From a virus, in IMG/VR virus record IMGVR_UViG_3300042308_001616, positions 184,752 through 248,751 of that record: 64,000 bases of DNA; one strand, given 5' to 3'. Below the pieces are notes generated by a model. It ran no database searches. It was not told where the DNA came from and saw nothing but the letters and a program-made list of their open reading frames with translations. Shown piece by piece: positions 55,234-63,542 of the stretch. Numbering within the stretch: the first letter of the stretch is position 1; every line of letters begins with the position of its first letter. A program made the position numbers and the translations under genes.

Positions 55234-57066
55234 ATGGAAATGGAAGAGCAAATCGAAAAGCAAGATAAGGTGCCAGTAATTGGTAAATTTAAAACAAAAG
55301 GAAAGTTCGTCAGCTTTATGTCTGCGACACAAGGAAGAGTTAGGCTTTTCCGTGAGACCGCTTATATTGACGGATCTCAATTGTCAGGTTTGTTTGACAA
55401 AACAAAGTTCAAAATGACAATCTGTGACGAGGGTACCGTAGATTTCGAGGAAATCGACACAGACATTGCAGACGAGGCTATGTTGAAACGATTGGTTCAG
55501 CAAATCGAAGATGCTGAGGTAACTGGCTACGCCAACAAATTCGTAACATCCGGATTTACGTTCAAAGACGAGGATGGTAGTATCTGCTATCTTGAAGTAG
55601 AACACCAAAAACCAATTGATAAACTTCGTTCAATCTTTGACGAACCAGAGATTTCGGAAAAAGGTTTAAGTGCACTTGATCTTTTATTTGGCGATAACAA
55701 CGACTTCGATGAAGAAGACGAAATTGAAATTTCTGAGAAAGATGTAGAAGTTTTGGTAAACGAGATTGAGAACCCATCTGAGCCTAACGACAAACTCAAA
55801 TCTGCATCAGAAACTTACTTAGAGGAATCGTTCCGTAAAATGAATGAACAAAAAGTGAATGAACTTAAAGAACGTATCGAGAAATCTGAGAGAGAATTAG
55901 GTAAGACAAAGTTCGAGCTAAGTACCGCAGAGACAAAGATTAAAAAGACTACTGAGGAATTGAAAGTTCTAAACTCACGTTTAGAGACGATGTTACCTAC
56001 AAACGAACCTAACGGTATTGTTTTTCACGTATCAGAAGAGAAGAAGCACGAAACCGGATTAGACGAGAACACCAAACACGTAGCTGACAAGATTGCAGAC
56101 CTTTTAGGATTGAAGAAAGACGTTCTTTTCACTCAACTTACATCAGGATTCTACGAAATCAATATCACTGACAAACGTGAGGACTACAACAAAGAGGACG
56201 AGGAGAAAGAAGTCGAGTTGAACAAAATTATCAACGACATCAAGTCTATCGACATCGAGGGTAAGTTCGAAATCAAACCAGAAGGAGGTGTGGTAAAAAT
56301 CACTTACACAGGTGAACTGAACTGGCATGAGATTACATCTAAGATGATTCGTAAAGGTTTCGAGCAAGACGAGGAGTTCGACAAATTCGTAGGATCAAAC
56401 TCTTACACTAGCAAGGTTACTGAGAGAGGATCCGAAGAGGAAGAAGACTTCGAGATTGGATTCCCTAAATCTCTTCTTTCTGGTGGCGAAGAGGAAGAAG
56501 ACTTCGACGACGACTTCGATGAAGAGGAAGACGAAAAAGACGAAGTTCCTGCAGACTTTCACACAAAGGAACTTATGACATTCGAAGAACCTACTGATTT
56601 AGTAATCTGGACAGAGCCATCGGTAGAGGATGTAAATGGCATTGGTTTCTACGGAGATGCCGACATCACACTGACTGACGACTACGCCACATTGGGATTG
56701 AGATCCAACGGAAACTACGTGCTTGATATGGAAACAGCAGGTTTCGCGTCAATCACAACCTTCGAGAAATACAAAAAGTTCCTGGACGAGGAAGGTGAAG
56801 AGGGTAGATTCGGATTAGAAGCAACAGAAGCAGTATTGATACCTGACTTCAAAGGCACAATCACTGTTGGTATCGAGCTCGATAAAGGAGGCTACGCGGT
56901 GGAATTTGACACAAACGAGGATTTGATGCACACTTCAGAGGGTTCCGGTGCACCTTTCTTAGACTTTCCATCAGGAACACAAATGATTTTCATTGAGGAT
57001 CACGACTTGAATAATCTAAAGGGGTTTTTGAGAGATAAGAAACTCAAAGCTTTAGGAATAAAATAA
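55234..57066 (+). CDS. Large acidic coiled-coil protein of unknown role
   Basis: A 610-residue protein. Residues 1-120 are a globular start (GKFKTKGKFVSFMSATQGR). A long coiled coil lies at about 190-255 (EQKVNELKERIEKSERELGK). Two very acidic stretches (EEEEDFEIGF, EEEDFDDDFDEEEDEKDE) come before a beta-rich end (ADITLTDDYATLGLRSNGNY). I recognise no family. It is abundant in Asp/Glu, and acidic mimicry of DNA or a scaffold role is possible. Own promoter and own terminator make it a single-gene unit. Confidence 0.8.
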   Translation: MEMEEQIEKQDKVPVIGKFKTKGKFVSFMSATQGRVRLFRETAYIDGSQLSGLFDKTKFKMTICDEGTVDFEEIDTDIADEAMLKRLVQQIEDAEVTGYANKFVTSGFTFKDEDGSICYLEVEHQKPIDKLRSIFDEPEISEKGLSALDLLFGDNNDFDEEDEIEISEKDVEVLVNEIENPSEPNDKLKSASETYLEESFRKMNEQKVNELKERIEKSERELGKTKFELSTAETKIKKTTEELKVLNSRLETMLPTNEPNGIVFHVSEEKKHETGLDENTKHVADKIADLLGLKKDVLFTQLTSGFYEINITDKREDYNKEDEEKEVELNKIINDIKSIDIEGKFEIKPEGGVVKITYTGELNWHEITSKMIRKGFEQDEEFDKFVGSNSYTSKVTERGSEEEEDFEIGFPKSLLSGGEEEEDFDDDFDEEEDEKDEVPADFHTKELMTFEEPTDLVIWTEPSVEDVNGIGFYGDADITLTDDYATLGLRSNGNYVLDMETAGFASITTFEKYKKFLDEEGEEGRFGLEATEAVLIPDFKGTITVGIELDKGGYAVEFDTNEDLMHTSEGSGAPFLDFPSGTQMIFIEDHDLNNLKGFLRDKKLKALGIK

Positions 57067-57068
57067 GT

Positions 57069-57093
57069 AAAAGGCGGAAAGTTTCCGCCTTTT
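57069..57093 (+). terminator. Intrinsic terminator
   Basis: AAAAGGCGGAAA-G-TTTCCGCCTTTT, near-perfect palindrome. Confidence 0.92.
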
Positions 57094-57131
57094 CTCTGTT
57101 AATATTTAAAATATATACTTATATTCGTCTT

Positions 57132-57650
57132 ATGAAGGCACTATACATACACGGATTCCAATCTTCACCAGTTCCAGTAAAGGTGAAAGCACTCGAAGAA
57201 ATCTTCGGACAGGTAATAGCACCACATATCGACTGGGAGGACGATAAGAGAAGACAAAATCTATTCAAAGAATTGGACGAAGTAATCAAATCAGAAGGTA
57301 TTACACACGTCATAGGATCATCAATGGGTGGCCAGATGGCTTTCTACTTAGCAACAAAAAACAATATTGATGCGTTGTGTTTCAATCCAGCATTCGGTGT
57401 TAGATACGACGATTTCGGTTATGAACTCAACAAAGACTTCGATTCAAACATACTTATAGTACTTGGTAAGAACGACGAAGTAGTGGATCCCGAGAGATCA
57501 TATGAGTTCTTACGCAGCAACGGAATCTACAACAAAGTTGAATTGGTAATAGAAGATATGGGTCATCAAATATCACTTCCCGTCTTTATAAAATACGCTA
57601 TGTTTACAAAGAAGTGGACAGAAGTGGAACAAAAAAACAAAAACCTATGA
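57132..57650 (+). CDS. YqiA-like alpha/beta hydrolase
   Basis: A 172-residue protein. YIHGFQSSP holds the oxyanion region, VIGSSMGGQMAFYLA the nucleophile Ser elbow, GKNDEVVDPE the acid Asp, and EDMGHQIS the His. This matches the small UPF0227/YqiA esterase family. The substrate is unknown. It opens an operon with the next gene (4-nt overlap). Confidence 0.88.
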   Translation: MKALYIHGFQSSPVPVKVKALEEIFGQVIAPHIDWEDDKRRQNLFKELDEVIKSEGITHVIGSSMGGQMAFYLATKNNIDALCFNPAFGVRYDDFGYELNKDFDSNILIVLGKNDEVVDPERSYEFLRSNGIYNKVELVIEDMGHQISLPVFIKYAMFTKKWTEVEQKNKNL

Positions 57651-57949
57651 TAGATTGGTATTCTTATAAGCTGGGTCAGGCACTGGAACTCAAGATTGCA
57701 GAAGACGGAAAGGTCTACACTCTAGGAACTATAATAGAGGACTACGAGTGGTCACACCACCGTAAGCCATACCTAGCAATCATAACACTGACGGAGAACT
57801 CAGAGGACGGAAAGTGGTGCAAGGGTGACAAAATAAAGTTGCCATTGATTTGGGACGACAAAGAGGAGCACGCGGTACTGGTCTTTCAGCACTGTAGTGA
57901 CAACTCAGTAAGGGAAATAGCTAGAAACACAATAATCTCACTAAACTAA
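57647..57949 (+). CDS. Uncharacterised small protein
   Basis: I chose the ATG at 57647 (MIDWYSYKLGQALEL), coupled to the hydrolase stop, over a start 11 codons upstream. The 100-residue protein is beta-rich and acidic. Not recognised. Confidence 0.75.
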   Translation: MIDWYSYKLGQALELKIAEDGKVYTLGTIIEDYEWSHHRKPYLAIITLTENSEDGKWCKGDKIKLPLIWDDKEEHAVLVFQHCSDNSVREIARNTIISLN

Positions 57950-57955
57950 AATGAC

Positions 57956-58216
57956 ATGTTTGAGAAAATGATGGAAGACTGGATGAAATTCCAGCAAAAG
58001 ATGATGCCTGAGATGCCAGAGGCATTCAAAGGAGTAAAGAACGCTGCCGAGGCTTTCAGTGGAATTCGGAATCCGATGACAGGTGACATCGAGAAGTGGA
58101 CTAAGTTTATGGAGAACTCAATCAAGTTCCAGAGAGCATATATTGCACAACAACAAGCGATGCTCGAGATGATGGAAGCTATGACAGATAACGCGAAGAT
58201 TCTTTCTAACAAATAA
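57956..58216 (+). CDS. Met-rich helical protein, phasin-like
   Basis: An 86-residue, all-helical protein with many Met (MFEKMMEDWMKFQQKMMPEM) and a repeated W-(M/T)-K-F-(Q/M) pattern. The layout recalls phasins, but no real homology can be claimed. It lies 6 nt after the previous gene. Confidence 0.7.
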   Translation: MFEKMMEDWMKFQQKMMPEMPEAFKGVKNAAEAFSGIRNPMTGDIEKWTKFMENSIKFQRAYIAQQQAMLEMMEAMTDNAKILSNK

Positions 58217-58220
58217 AACT

Positions 58221-58583
58221 ATGAAATCGATACTAACAATCACCGTGTTACTACTCGGCATTAACGCAATGTCTCAGAAATCAGACTACGAAGTTAGATA
58301 CTACGAACATCACCAGCCAAAATGGATGTCAACTACACCTGGAACACAAATAAGGAAGGCAGCAGTCAGTACAATAACAGGTTCAATAATCACGATTATG
58401 GGTTCTTATATGTACTCCAAATCAGTATCGGAACAAAGTATACCGAGTGCCATACCGAACATAGGTATCGCAGGCATGTGTTTAGGTGGTCTACTAGCAC
58501 TCAAAGGACAGGTTCACTTATTCAGAGCTTCAATCATATTAGATTCGAGAGGTGTCGGTGTTACGATACCGATAGGCAAGTAA
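58221..58583 (+). CDS. Exported or membrane protein
   Basis: A 120-residue protein with a signal peptide (MKSILTITVLLLGINAMSQ) and two further hydrophobic stretches (STITGSIITIMGSYM, NIGIAGMCLGGLLALKG). It looks like a small flavobacterial membrane protein. Function unknown. Confidence 0.72.
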   Translation: MKSILTITVLLLGINAMSQKSDYEVRYYEHHQPKWMSTTPGTQIRKAAVSTITGSIITIMGSYMYSKSVSEQSIPSAIPNIGIAGMCLGGLLALKGQVHLFRASIILDSRGVGVTIPIGK

Positions 58584-58622
58584 TCAACACATTTTTTTCG
58601 TATATTAGATAAAAAAAATACT

Positions 58623-59075
58623 ATGATAACAACAGTAATATTCGTTCAGGGATTTCCAAATGTAACATTGGAGTTCGAAAACACTGAGAAGGCATTCGAT
58701 TTAATACACGAGAAGACCTGGGGACTCACCAAAACCGAGTGTGCCTGGGACTTCGAACGTTACAACGGATTTTTGACAGAATGTTTCTGTCCATCAGACA
58801 AATACAGGAAGGCACTTATCAAAGCAGGTCTTCCTGACGAGGCAATCCAAGAGAATAAAAAAGACTCAAAAGGTACATACTATGGTGGTAGAAAATGGTG
58901 CTTCTCAGAAACTACTTTCTTACTCATACACAATGAAACCCCAATTGATTCATCAGAAAGAGATTTTGAAGTTAATGCACTCTACGACGACGACGAAGAA
59001 GTAAAAGAGAGAGTGTATCTCTACATAAAGTCACTATCAAGACAAATAAAAATCGATAGTCTGGGTATTGATTAA
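58623..59075 (+). CDS. Uncharacterised protein
   Basis: A 150-residue acidic protein (MITTVIFVQGFPNVTLEFEN). It has three Trp and four Cys but no known motif. A CGTATATTAGAT leader precedes it. Confidence 0.75.
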   Translation: MITTVIFVQGFPNVTLEFENTEKAFDLIHEKTWGLTKTECAWDFERYNGFLTECFCPSDKYRKALIKAGLPDEAIQENKKDSKGTYYGGRKWCFSETTFLLIHNETPIDSSERDFEVNALYDDDEEVKERVYLYIKSLSRQIKIDSLGID

Positions 59076-59086
59076 TATTTTTTTCT

Positions 59087-59094
59087 TATATTTG
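59087..59094 (+). promoter_or_regulatory. Host-type -7 box TATATTTG
   Basis: TATATTTG with TATTG about 16 nt upstream, 18 nt before the ATG at 59113; likely promoter of the purN operon. Confidence 0.6.
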
Positions 59095-59112
59095 TAAAAA
59101 AAGAAAGAAACT

Positions 59113-59184
59113 ATGATACTTACACAGATAGAAATTGCAGCATTGGCACACGAGATTGTTTATTATTCACGTAAATTCAACTAA
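59113..59184 (+). CDS. Tiny ORF (23 residues)
   Basis: ATG 59113 to TAA 59184 gives MILTQIEIAALAHEIVYYSR. It is the first ORF after the promoter box and is followed at once by another small ORF, so it may be a leader peptide or a real micro-protein. Confidence 0.45.
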   Translation: MILTQIEIAALAHEIVYYSRKFN

Positions 59185-59185
59185 T

Positions 59186-59299
59186 ATGTTTTTGACAGAC
59201 AAAATATCAGGAATAACTGTTCGTAACGAGTTCGTTGCTTTCCAAGTATTGATTGGACAAATTGCAACTAAGGACTTTGAAGTCTTTTATCTAAACTAA
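59186..59299 (+). CDS. Small ORF (37 residues) before purN
   Basis: ATG 59186 to TAA 59299 gives MFLTDKISGITVRNEFVAFQ and VLIGQIATKDFEVFYLN. It starts 1 nt after one stop and ends 2 nt before the purN start, which supports translation. Confidence 0.55.
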   Translation: MFLTDKISGITVRNEFVAFQVLIGQIATKDFEVFYLN

Positions 59300-59301
59300 A
59301 T

Positions 59302-59859
59302 ATGAAGACTATACTAATACTGGCGTCCGGGAACGGATCGAATACACGGAACATAATCGAACATTTTGCAGGTTCCGAAGAGGTTGGAATAATAGGAGTA
59401 ATCTCTAGCAAGAAAGACGCAGGAGTCGTAGAGGTAGCAAACTCGCTCGGCACTAAATGTCTGGTCGTAGACAAAGAAGAGATTAACTCAGGAAGTTTCT
59501 TAAGCTTTCTGAGAAAAGCGAAACCGACACTTATTGTTCTTGCAGGATTTCTACTGATGGTACCAAAAGACATCACCGATATGTTTCATGTAGTGAACAT
59601 ACATCCATCACTTTTACCGAAACATAGTGGTAAGGGAATGTACGGAATGAATGTACACAGGTCCGTTATTGAATCCGGAGACTTAGAGACAGGAATAACG
59701 ATACATTGGGCGAACGGTGAATATGATAAAGGTGAAATAATAGATCAATACCGTTGCCAGGTACTACCAGGTGACACACCAGAGATACTAAGTGAAAGAG
59801 TACGTAAACTTGAAAAAGAATATCCATTATCAATCGAGCGAATACTTAAAAACATCTGA
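59302..59859 (+). CDS. purN: Phosphoribosylglycinamide formyltransferase
   Basis: A 185-residue protein of normal PurN length. ILASGNGSNTRNI (N-terminal loop), VVNIHPSLLPKHSGKGMYG with the catalytic Asn and His, and EYDKGEIIDQ with the Asp are all intact. It formylates GAR in purine synthesis using 10-formyl-THF. A phage copy lifts a purine step during DNA replication and links to the serine (one-carbon) and PRPP genes in this window. Confidence 0.95.
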   Translation: MKTILILASGNGSNTRNIIEHFAGSEEVGIIGVISSKKDAGVVEVANSLGTKCLVVDKEEINSGSFLSFLRKAKPTLIVLAGFLLMVPKDITDMFHVVNIHPSLLPKHSGKGMYGMNVHRSVIESGDLETGITIHWANGEYDKGEIIDQYRCQVLPGDTPEILSERVRKLEKEYPLSIERILKNI

Positions 59860-59861
59860 CT

Positions 59862-60164
59862 ATGAAAAGTATAATTGATTCACTATTGAGTAAAAACGAA
59901 AAACAACCAAAGAGAGTTATTCCTTTGGAAGAAATAATATTCAATGTCACTAACTTCAACATCTGGTTCAACCATCCAGAAAACGGCGCGACTTATGCTA
60001 ATCCTGGTATATTCAAAAGAACCGACAAATTGTCTGAGACACATATAGACGAATACCTCGCAAAATGTTACGGTATAGAAAATGGTGCATTCCTTTTCTC
60101 AAAACCTTTCATTGAGATGAAGTCTGACTTACTTAACGACGTAAAACAAAACTGGTCAAACTAA
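59862..60164 (+). CDS. Uncharacterised protein
   Basis: A 100-residue protein (MKSIIDSLLSKNEKQPKRV). It follows purN by 2 nt. Not recognised. Confidence 0.75.
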   Translation: MKSIIDSLLSKNEKQPKRVIPLEEIIFNVTNFNIWFNHPENGATYANPGIFKRTDKLSETHIDEYLAKCYGIENGAFLFSKPFIEMKSDLLNDVKQNWSN

Positions 60165-60175
60165 AACAAAGAGAA

Positions 60176-60538
60176 ATGTACTGTATCTGTTGTAAACAAG
60201 ACAAAATAACTCCATACGATCCAATTATGGACGGTCAACTCGGTAAAAAATCCGAGGAGGATATGCTATGGAGAGAGGAGTACAGAAACGGTAGGACACT
60301 CACAGTGGACAACGAAATGGTTAACGGTGGTATCGTACAGTTAATCCACGCAGGTTTCGGATCAGCACACGACACCGATAGTTTCATCATCGCCATCTGT
60401 GACAATTGTATAGCCGAGAATCTCGAGGATGCAACACTCTTACTCTTCCGTAGCGGACACTGGAACGAACCAGAGAAGCACGTCAACGAGTCAAAGAAGA
60501 AATACCGAAGAAGAAAAAACCTAGATGGATTAGTATGA
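60176..60538 (+). CDS. Zinc-ribbon-like small protein
   Basis: A 120-residue protein with two Cys pairs: YCICCKQDKI at the start and AICDNCIAENL near residue 82, a likely zinc site. The end is basic (KKKYRRRKN). DNA or RNA binding is possible. It overlaps the next gene by 4 nt. Confidence 0.78.
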   Translation: MYCICCKQDKITPYDPIMDGQLGKKSEEDMLWREEYRNGRTLTVDNEMVNGGIVQLIHAGFGSAHDTDSFIIAICDNCIAENLEDATLLLFRSGHWNEPEKHVNESKKKYRRRKNLDGLV

Positions 60539-60858
60539 AAGTAATACCGCTGAAAAACATAACTCTTTTTGTTCTCGAGACGGTTGTCCCGATAAAGGAA
60601 AATATGACAATCGAAATATGTAAGACCTGCAGAGGTGACATAGTTGTCTACGCCAAATTCTACATCGACGGACAAGGACAGGTTTTCACCGAAAAGGATC
60701 TCGACGACTTCATAGACCAACCAGAAATTCCAAGTTGGTGGATAAACACCTACAACTCGATGATACTGGCAAGGAAAGAGATGCAGAAGCATTTGAGAGA
60801 AAATAGAATCGACGACCTTCTAAAATCAGAAGACTCTGAAGAGTTTATGTGGACCTAG
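60535..60858 (+). CDS. Uncharacterised protein
   Basis: A 107-residue protein (MKVIPLKNITLFVLETVVP) with ICKTCRGD near residue 28. Not recognised. The end overlaps the convergent gene by 4 nt. Confidence 0.75.
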   Translation: MKVIPLKNITLFVLETVVPIKENMTIEICKTCRGDIVVYAKFYIDGQGQVFTEKDLDDFIDQPEIPSWWINTYNSMILARKEMQKHLRENRIDDLLKSEDSEEFMWT

Positions 60859-61661
60859 CCCTTCGCGGCGGCGAATATGGCGGCCAACCTCTTCCTAGAC
60901 TCAAAGCCGAGATTGTGCTCGTCGCAGAAACTCTTGAAGTCCACAATAACCGACTTCGGAACAACCGCACCGAAGTCTTCCGAGACCACTTTGACACCAA
61001 CTTTGAACAGGAAGGTTATCCTCCTAAGTTTTATGAATTTCCCATTAGCATTCGGTATGAACTTCTTCCACTTCTGGTAAATCGGGTCTGTCGAGATTAG
61101 TATAAGCTTTTTAGGAGTGGCCCTTCCCGCAGACATTGACGCCGAAGGCTTGGAGTAGTAGCTATCGAACTCGAGTACAGCAACACCGCCTGCGACCGTT
61201 TCTATTCTCTCGACCTGGTCAAGTATCTCGACAATCTGCTCCACTTTCAAATCGTGTGACTTACGTTGCCACCAGTCAATTCTACCCCTATCGCTACCCT
61301 GACCAATCAACATATCGTAGTCCACGACAAGCTCGACCTCTTTATGTTCGGAAAGCTTCTGTATCTTTTTGTCGAACTTCTCGGCCACCCCATCATTGAC
61401 TTTTGCGTTCAACTCTATGGATGTGTAGGAAATCCCTCCCCTGTTGGTGAAGATCCAACCCTCGTGCTGCTCCTCCGGAAAATACAGCGACAAATACGGT
61501 TCCACCGTGTGTGTCATATCGAAGACCTCGTACATCAGTTGGTTCGCGGACGCCACCTCCTCCAGCGATTTGTAGTGGTCACGTAGTTCGGTGACCTTAT
61601 CAGCCACCGCCTTCGCCTGCACTTCATTGTACGCCTCGAAAATTTTTTTCATATGCTTCAT
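60855..61661 (-). CDS. Uncharacterised tagged protein
   Basis: I chose the ATG at 61661 (MKHMKKIFEAYNEVQAK); the longest frame adds seven residues. The start has the genome's tag form. The 268-residue protein is not recognised; it contains VVDYDMLIGQGSDRGRID and ends in KRLAAIFAAAKG. G+C is higher than in its neighbours, which hints at a different origin or codon choice. Confidence 0.8.
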   Translation of the reverse strand: MKHMKKIFEAYNEVQAKAVADKVTELRDHYKSLEEVASANQLMYEVFDMTHTVEPYLSLYFPEEQHEGWIFTNRGGISYTSIELNAKVNDGVAEKFDKKIQKLSEHKEVELVVDYDMLIGQGSDRGRIDWWQRKSHDLKVEQIVEILDQVERIETVAGGVAVLEFDSYYSKPSASMSAGRATPKKLILISTDPIYQKWKKFIPNANGKFIKLRRITFLFKVGVKVVSEDFGAVVPKSVIVDFKSFCDEHNLGFESRKRLAAIFAAAKG

Positions 61662-61708
61662 ACTCCTATATATAAAAAACAAAAATCTTTAACAGACATA
61701 TAAAAGAC

Positions 61709-61810
61709 ATGAGAAGTATAGGACGTTTATTTGGCAGGGTTTTCAGGTTTTTTGCAGAGGTGAACCGAGCACTTCGAGAAATTAACGAAAAAGGAATGGG
61801 ACCAAAATGA
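61709..61810 (+). CDS. Small amphipathic protein (33 residues)
   Basis: ATG 61709 to TGA 61810 gives MRSIGRLFGRVFRFFAEVNR and a charged end. It overlaps the next ATG by 4 nt (ATGA), good support for translation. The helix is amphipathic and basic. Confidence 0.65.
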   Translation: MRSIGRLFGRVFRFFAEVNRALREINEKGMGPK

Positions 61811-62298
61811 AGAAAATTATCAAAAAGAAAGTCGCCAAAGCGATTGTAAAGGAAATGAAGAAAATCACAGAAAGTGATAAATGTATGCCGTTAAGAGAGT
61901 CTGTATACAGGACACCTTACGACCAAGAGACAAGTATAATGATGCTTAATTTCATTAAAAAAATTATCGAACAGAGTGGTACCACAATGGACGTAAGAGC
62001 AGACAGGATATACATAAACTGCAGGGACGTAAAACAAATGAAGACAGGAAAGTTTTCGGGTTATAGTGACGATAGTTATCTCGAGATTGAGATAGACGAG
62101 GAAGGATTCTCCCTCACATATGGCCATACCGGAAGGAACTATTTTGAAGACAAAGAAATCTACACAAAAATAATGAAAGATTTTGAGAACGTCATAATAC
62201 AAAAGAGTAAAACCTCTCTGAACAAGGCGATAGAGAACATCTATTGTGAGTCCGGACTTATAAGAGAAAACAATTTAGACACATTGTTTGAACAATAA
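61807..62298 (+). CDS. Uncharacterised protein
   Basis: A 163-residue protein with a very basic first helix (MKKIIKKKVAKAIVKEMKK) and an alpha/beta body (YLEIEIDEEGFSLTYGHTG). Not recognised; coupled to the small ORF before it. Confidence 0.78.
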   Translation: MKKIIKKKVAKAIVKEMKKITESDKCMPLRESVYRTPYDQETSIMMLNFIKKIIEQSGTTMDVRADRIYINCRDVKQMKTGKFSGYSDDSYLEIEIDEEGFSLTYGHTGRNYFEDKEIYTKIMKDFENVIIQKSKTSLNKAIENIYCESGLIRENNLDTLFEQ

Positions 62299-62311
62299 AA
62301 AAAAATAAAAA

Positions 62312-62515
62312 ATGAGAAACAACGGTATCATTACTAAAAACGAGTACGTCGGAAAGACATACGATGAAGCCAAAAAATACGCAGAAGAAGGAGGTTTCAC
62401 AACACGAATAGTGGAAGAAGATGGAAGAGCACATATGCTCGACTACGACGTAAACGAGAAGAGATTAAACTTTAGACTAAGGAATGACTTCGTAACCGAC
62501 GTTTTCGGAGGATAA
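62312..62515 (+). CDS. I78-like protease inhibitor fold protein
   Basis: A 67-residue protein. VGKTYDEAKKYAEEGGFTTRIV, then LDYDVNEKRLNFRLRNDFVT (each quoted in part) and a final VFGG follow the potato-inhibitor/I78 pattern (GK-x-x-x-x-A ... R-x-x ... D-x-x-x-x-R-L-N-x-x-x-x-x-x-x-V). It may block a host protease or be a small structural fold. No signal peptide, so it should act in the cytoplasm. Confidence 0.7.
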   Translation: MRNNGIITKNEYVGKTYDEAKKYAEEGGFTTRIVEEDGRAHMLDYDVNEKRLNFRLRNDFVTDVFGG

Positions 62516-62531
62516 AAAACAAATCAATAAT

Positions 62532-62999
62532 ATGATAAAGAACACTAAGACAAAAGACGTTGAGGTGGCAAAGAAACTTATCAACATATATCAAAGTTCA
62601 CAAGATAGAAAAATAGATTTCGACCTTAGCTTTGAGTATGTCAAAAGACTTCTCGATCACAAAACTTGTTACTACACAGGAATAGAGTTCACTGAAGAGG
62701 GTGGACATGCCAGGTCTTTCGACCGAATAGATTCAAACCAGGGATATGTTGAGGGTAATGTAGTTGCATGTACCATAGATATAAATGGTAAAAAAGCAAA
62801 TCTAACATTTGAAGAGATAGAAGCACTCTATAAAAAGATACTTACACACCACGAAAAACAAGAACAAAAAAGGATTGAGGCAGAAGCAGAACTAAACAAA
62901 ATACAAGAAGTACCAGACGTTATCGAAAAAACAAAAGCTAAAACTCCAGCAACAACTAAAAGAAGGAGAAGTACCAAAAAGACAGAAGAGAAAGTATGA
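62532..62999 (+). CDS. HNH-like endonuclease with basic tail
   Basis: A 155-residue protein. CYYTGIEFT, SFDRIDSNQGYVEGNVVACT and INGKKANLTFEE fit small phage HNH-type nucleases (Y-T-G, D-R-I-D, G-Y-x-x-G-N). The usual first His is not obvious, so activity is uncertain. The C-terminus is Lys/Arg/Thr-rich (TTKRRRSTKKTEEK). It overlaps the next gene by 4 nt. Confidence 0.72.
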   Translation: MIKNTKTKDVEVAKKLINIYQSSQDRKIDFDLSFEYVKRLLDHKTCYYTGIEFTEEGGHARSFDRIDSNQGYVEGNVVACTIDINGKKANLTFEEIEALYKKILTHHEKQEQKRIEAEAELNKIQEVPDVIEKTKAKTPATTKRRRSTKKTEEKV

Positions 63000-63490
63000 T
63001 GAAAATATGTATTCTGGGCCATTGTCGTCACGGAAAAGACACACTTGCCGAAATACTTAATGAGCGATTCGGAATGACTTACATATCTTCATCCGAAGCA
63101 GCTAATAGATACTTCATCTACGAATCTCTCAAAGATAAATACGGTTACAAATCAGAAGAGGAGTGTTTCGACGACAGAGTTAACCATAGAGATGAATGGT
63201 ACTCTATGATATGCAAATACAATCAAAACGATAGTGCTAGGTTATCCAAAAACATATTGGAGAATGCTGATTGTTATGTTGGGATGAGAGACTACGATGA
63301 ATTCATCGGTTCAAAGAATTTGTTTGATTATATTATCTGGGTGGATGCAAGTGAAAGACTTCCTAAAGAAAACGGTACATTCAATATACCAAAAAACGAA
63401 GCAGACATAATAATAGAAAACAATACAACACTTGAAGACTTTACAAAAAAATCAATAAAGTTAGGATTTTTACTATTCAGTAATAAATAA
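62996..63490 (+). CDS. P-loop (deoxy)nucleotide monophosphate kinase-like protein
   Basis: A 164-residue protein. CILGHCRHGKDTLAEIL is a Walker A loop of the phage dNMP-kinase/adenylate-kinase type; YVGMRDYDEF and IIWVDASERLP follow at the places of the substrate and second acidic motifs. It probably phosphorylates a nucleotide for phage DNA synthesis. A terminator follows. Confidence 0.8.
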   Translation: MMKICILGHCRHGKDTLAEILNERFGMTYISSSEAANRYFIYESLKDKYGYKSEEECFDDRVNHRDEWYSMICKYNQNDSARLSKNILENADCYVGMRDYDEFIGSKNLFDYIIWVDASERLPKENGTFNIPKNEADIIIENNTTLEDFTKKSIKLGFLLFSNK

Positions 63491-63493
63491 AAG

Positions 63494-63517
63494 AAACCGG
63501 CAAAAGCCGGTTTTTTT
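63494..63517 (+). terminator. Intrinsic terminator
   Basis: AAACCGGC-AAAA-GCCGGTTT with a T-tract after the kinase gene. Confidence 0.93.
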
Positions 63518-63542
63518 ATATCCGTATTTTATATATACGGAC

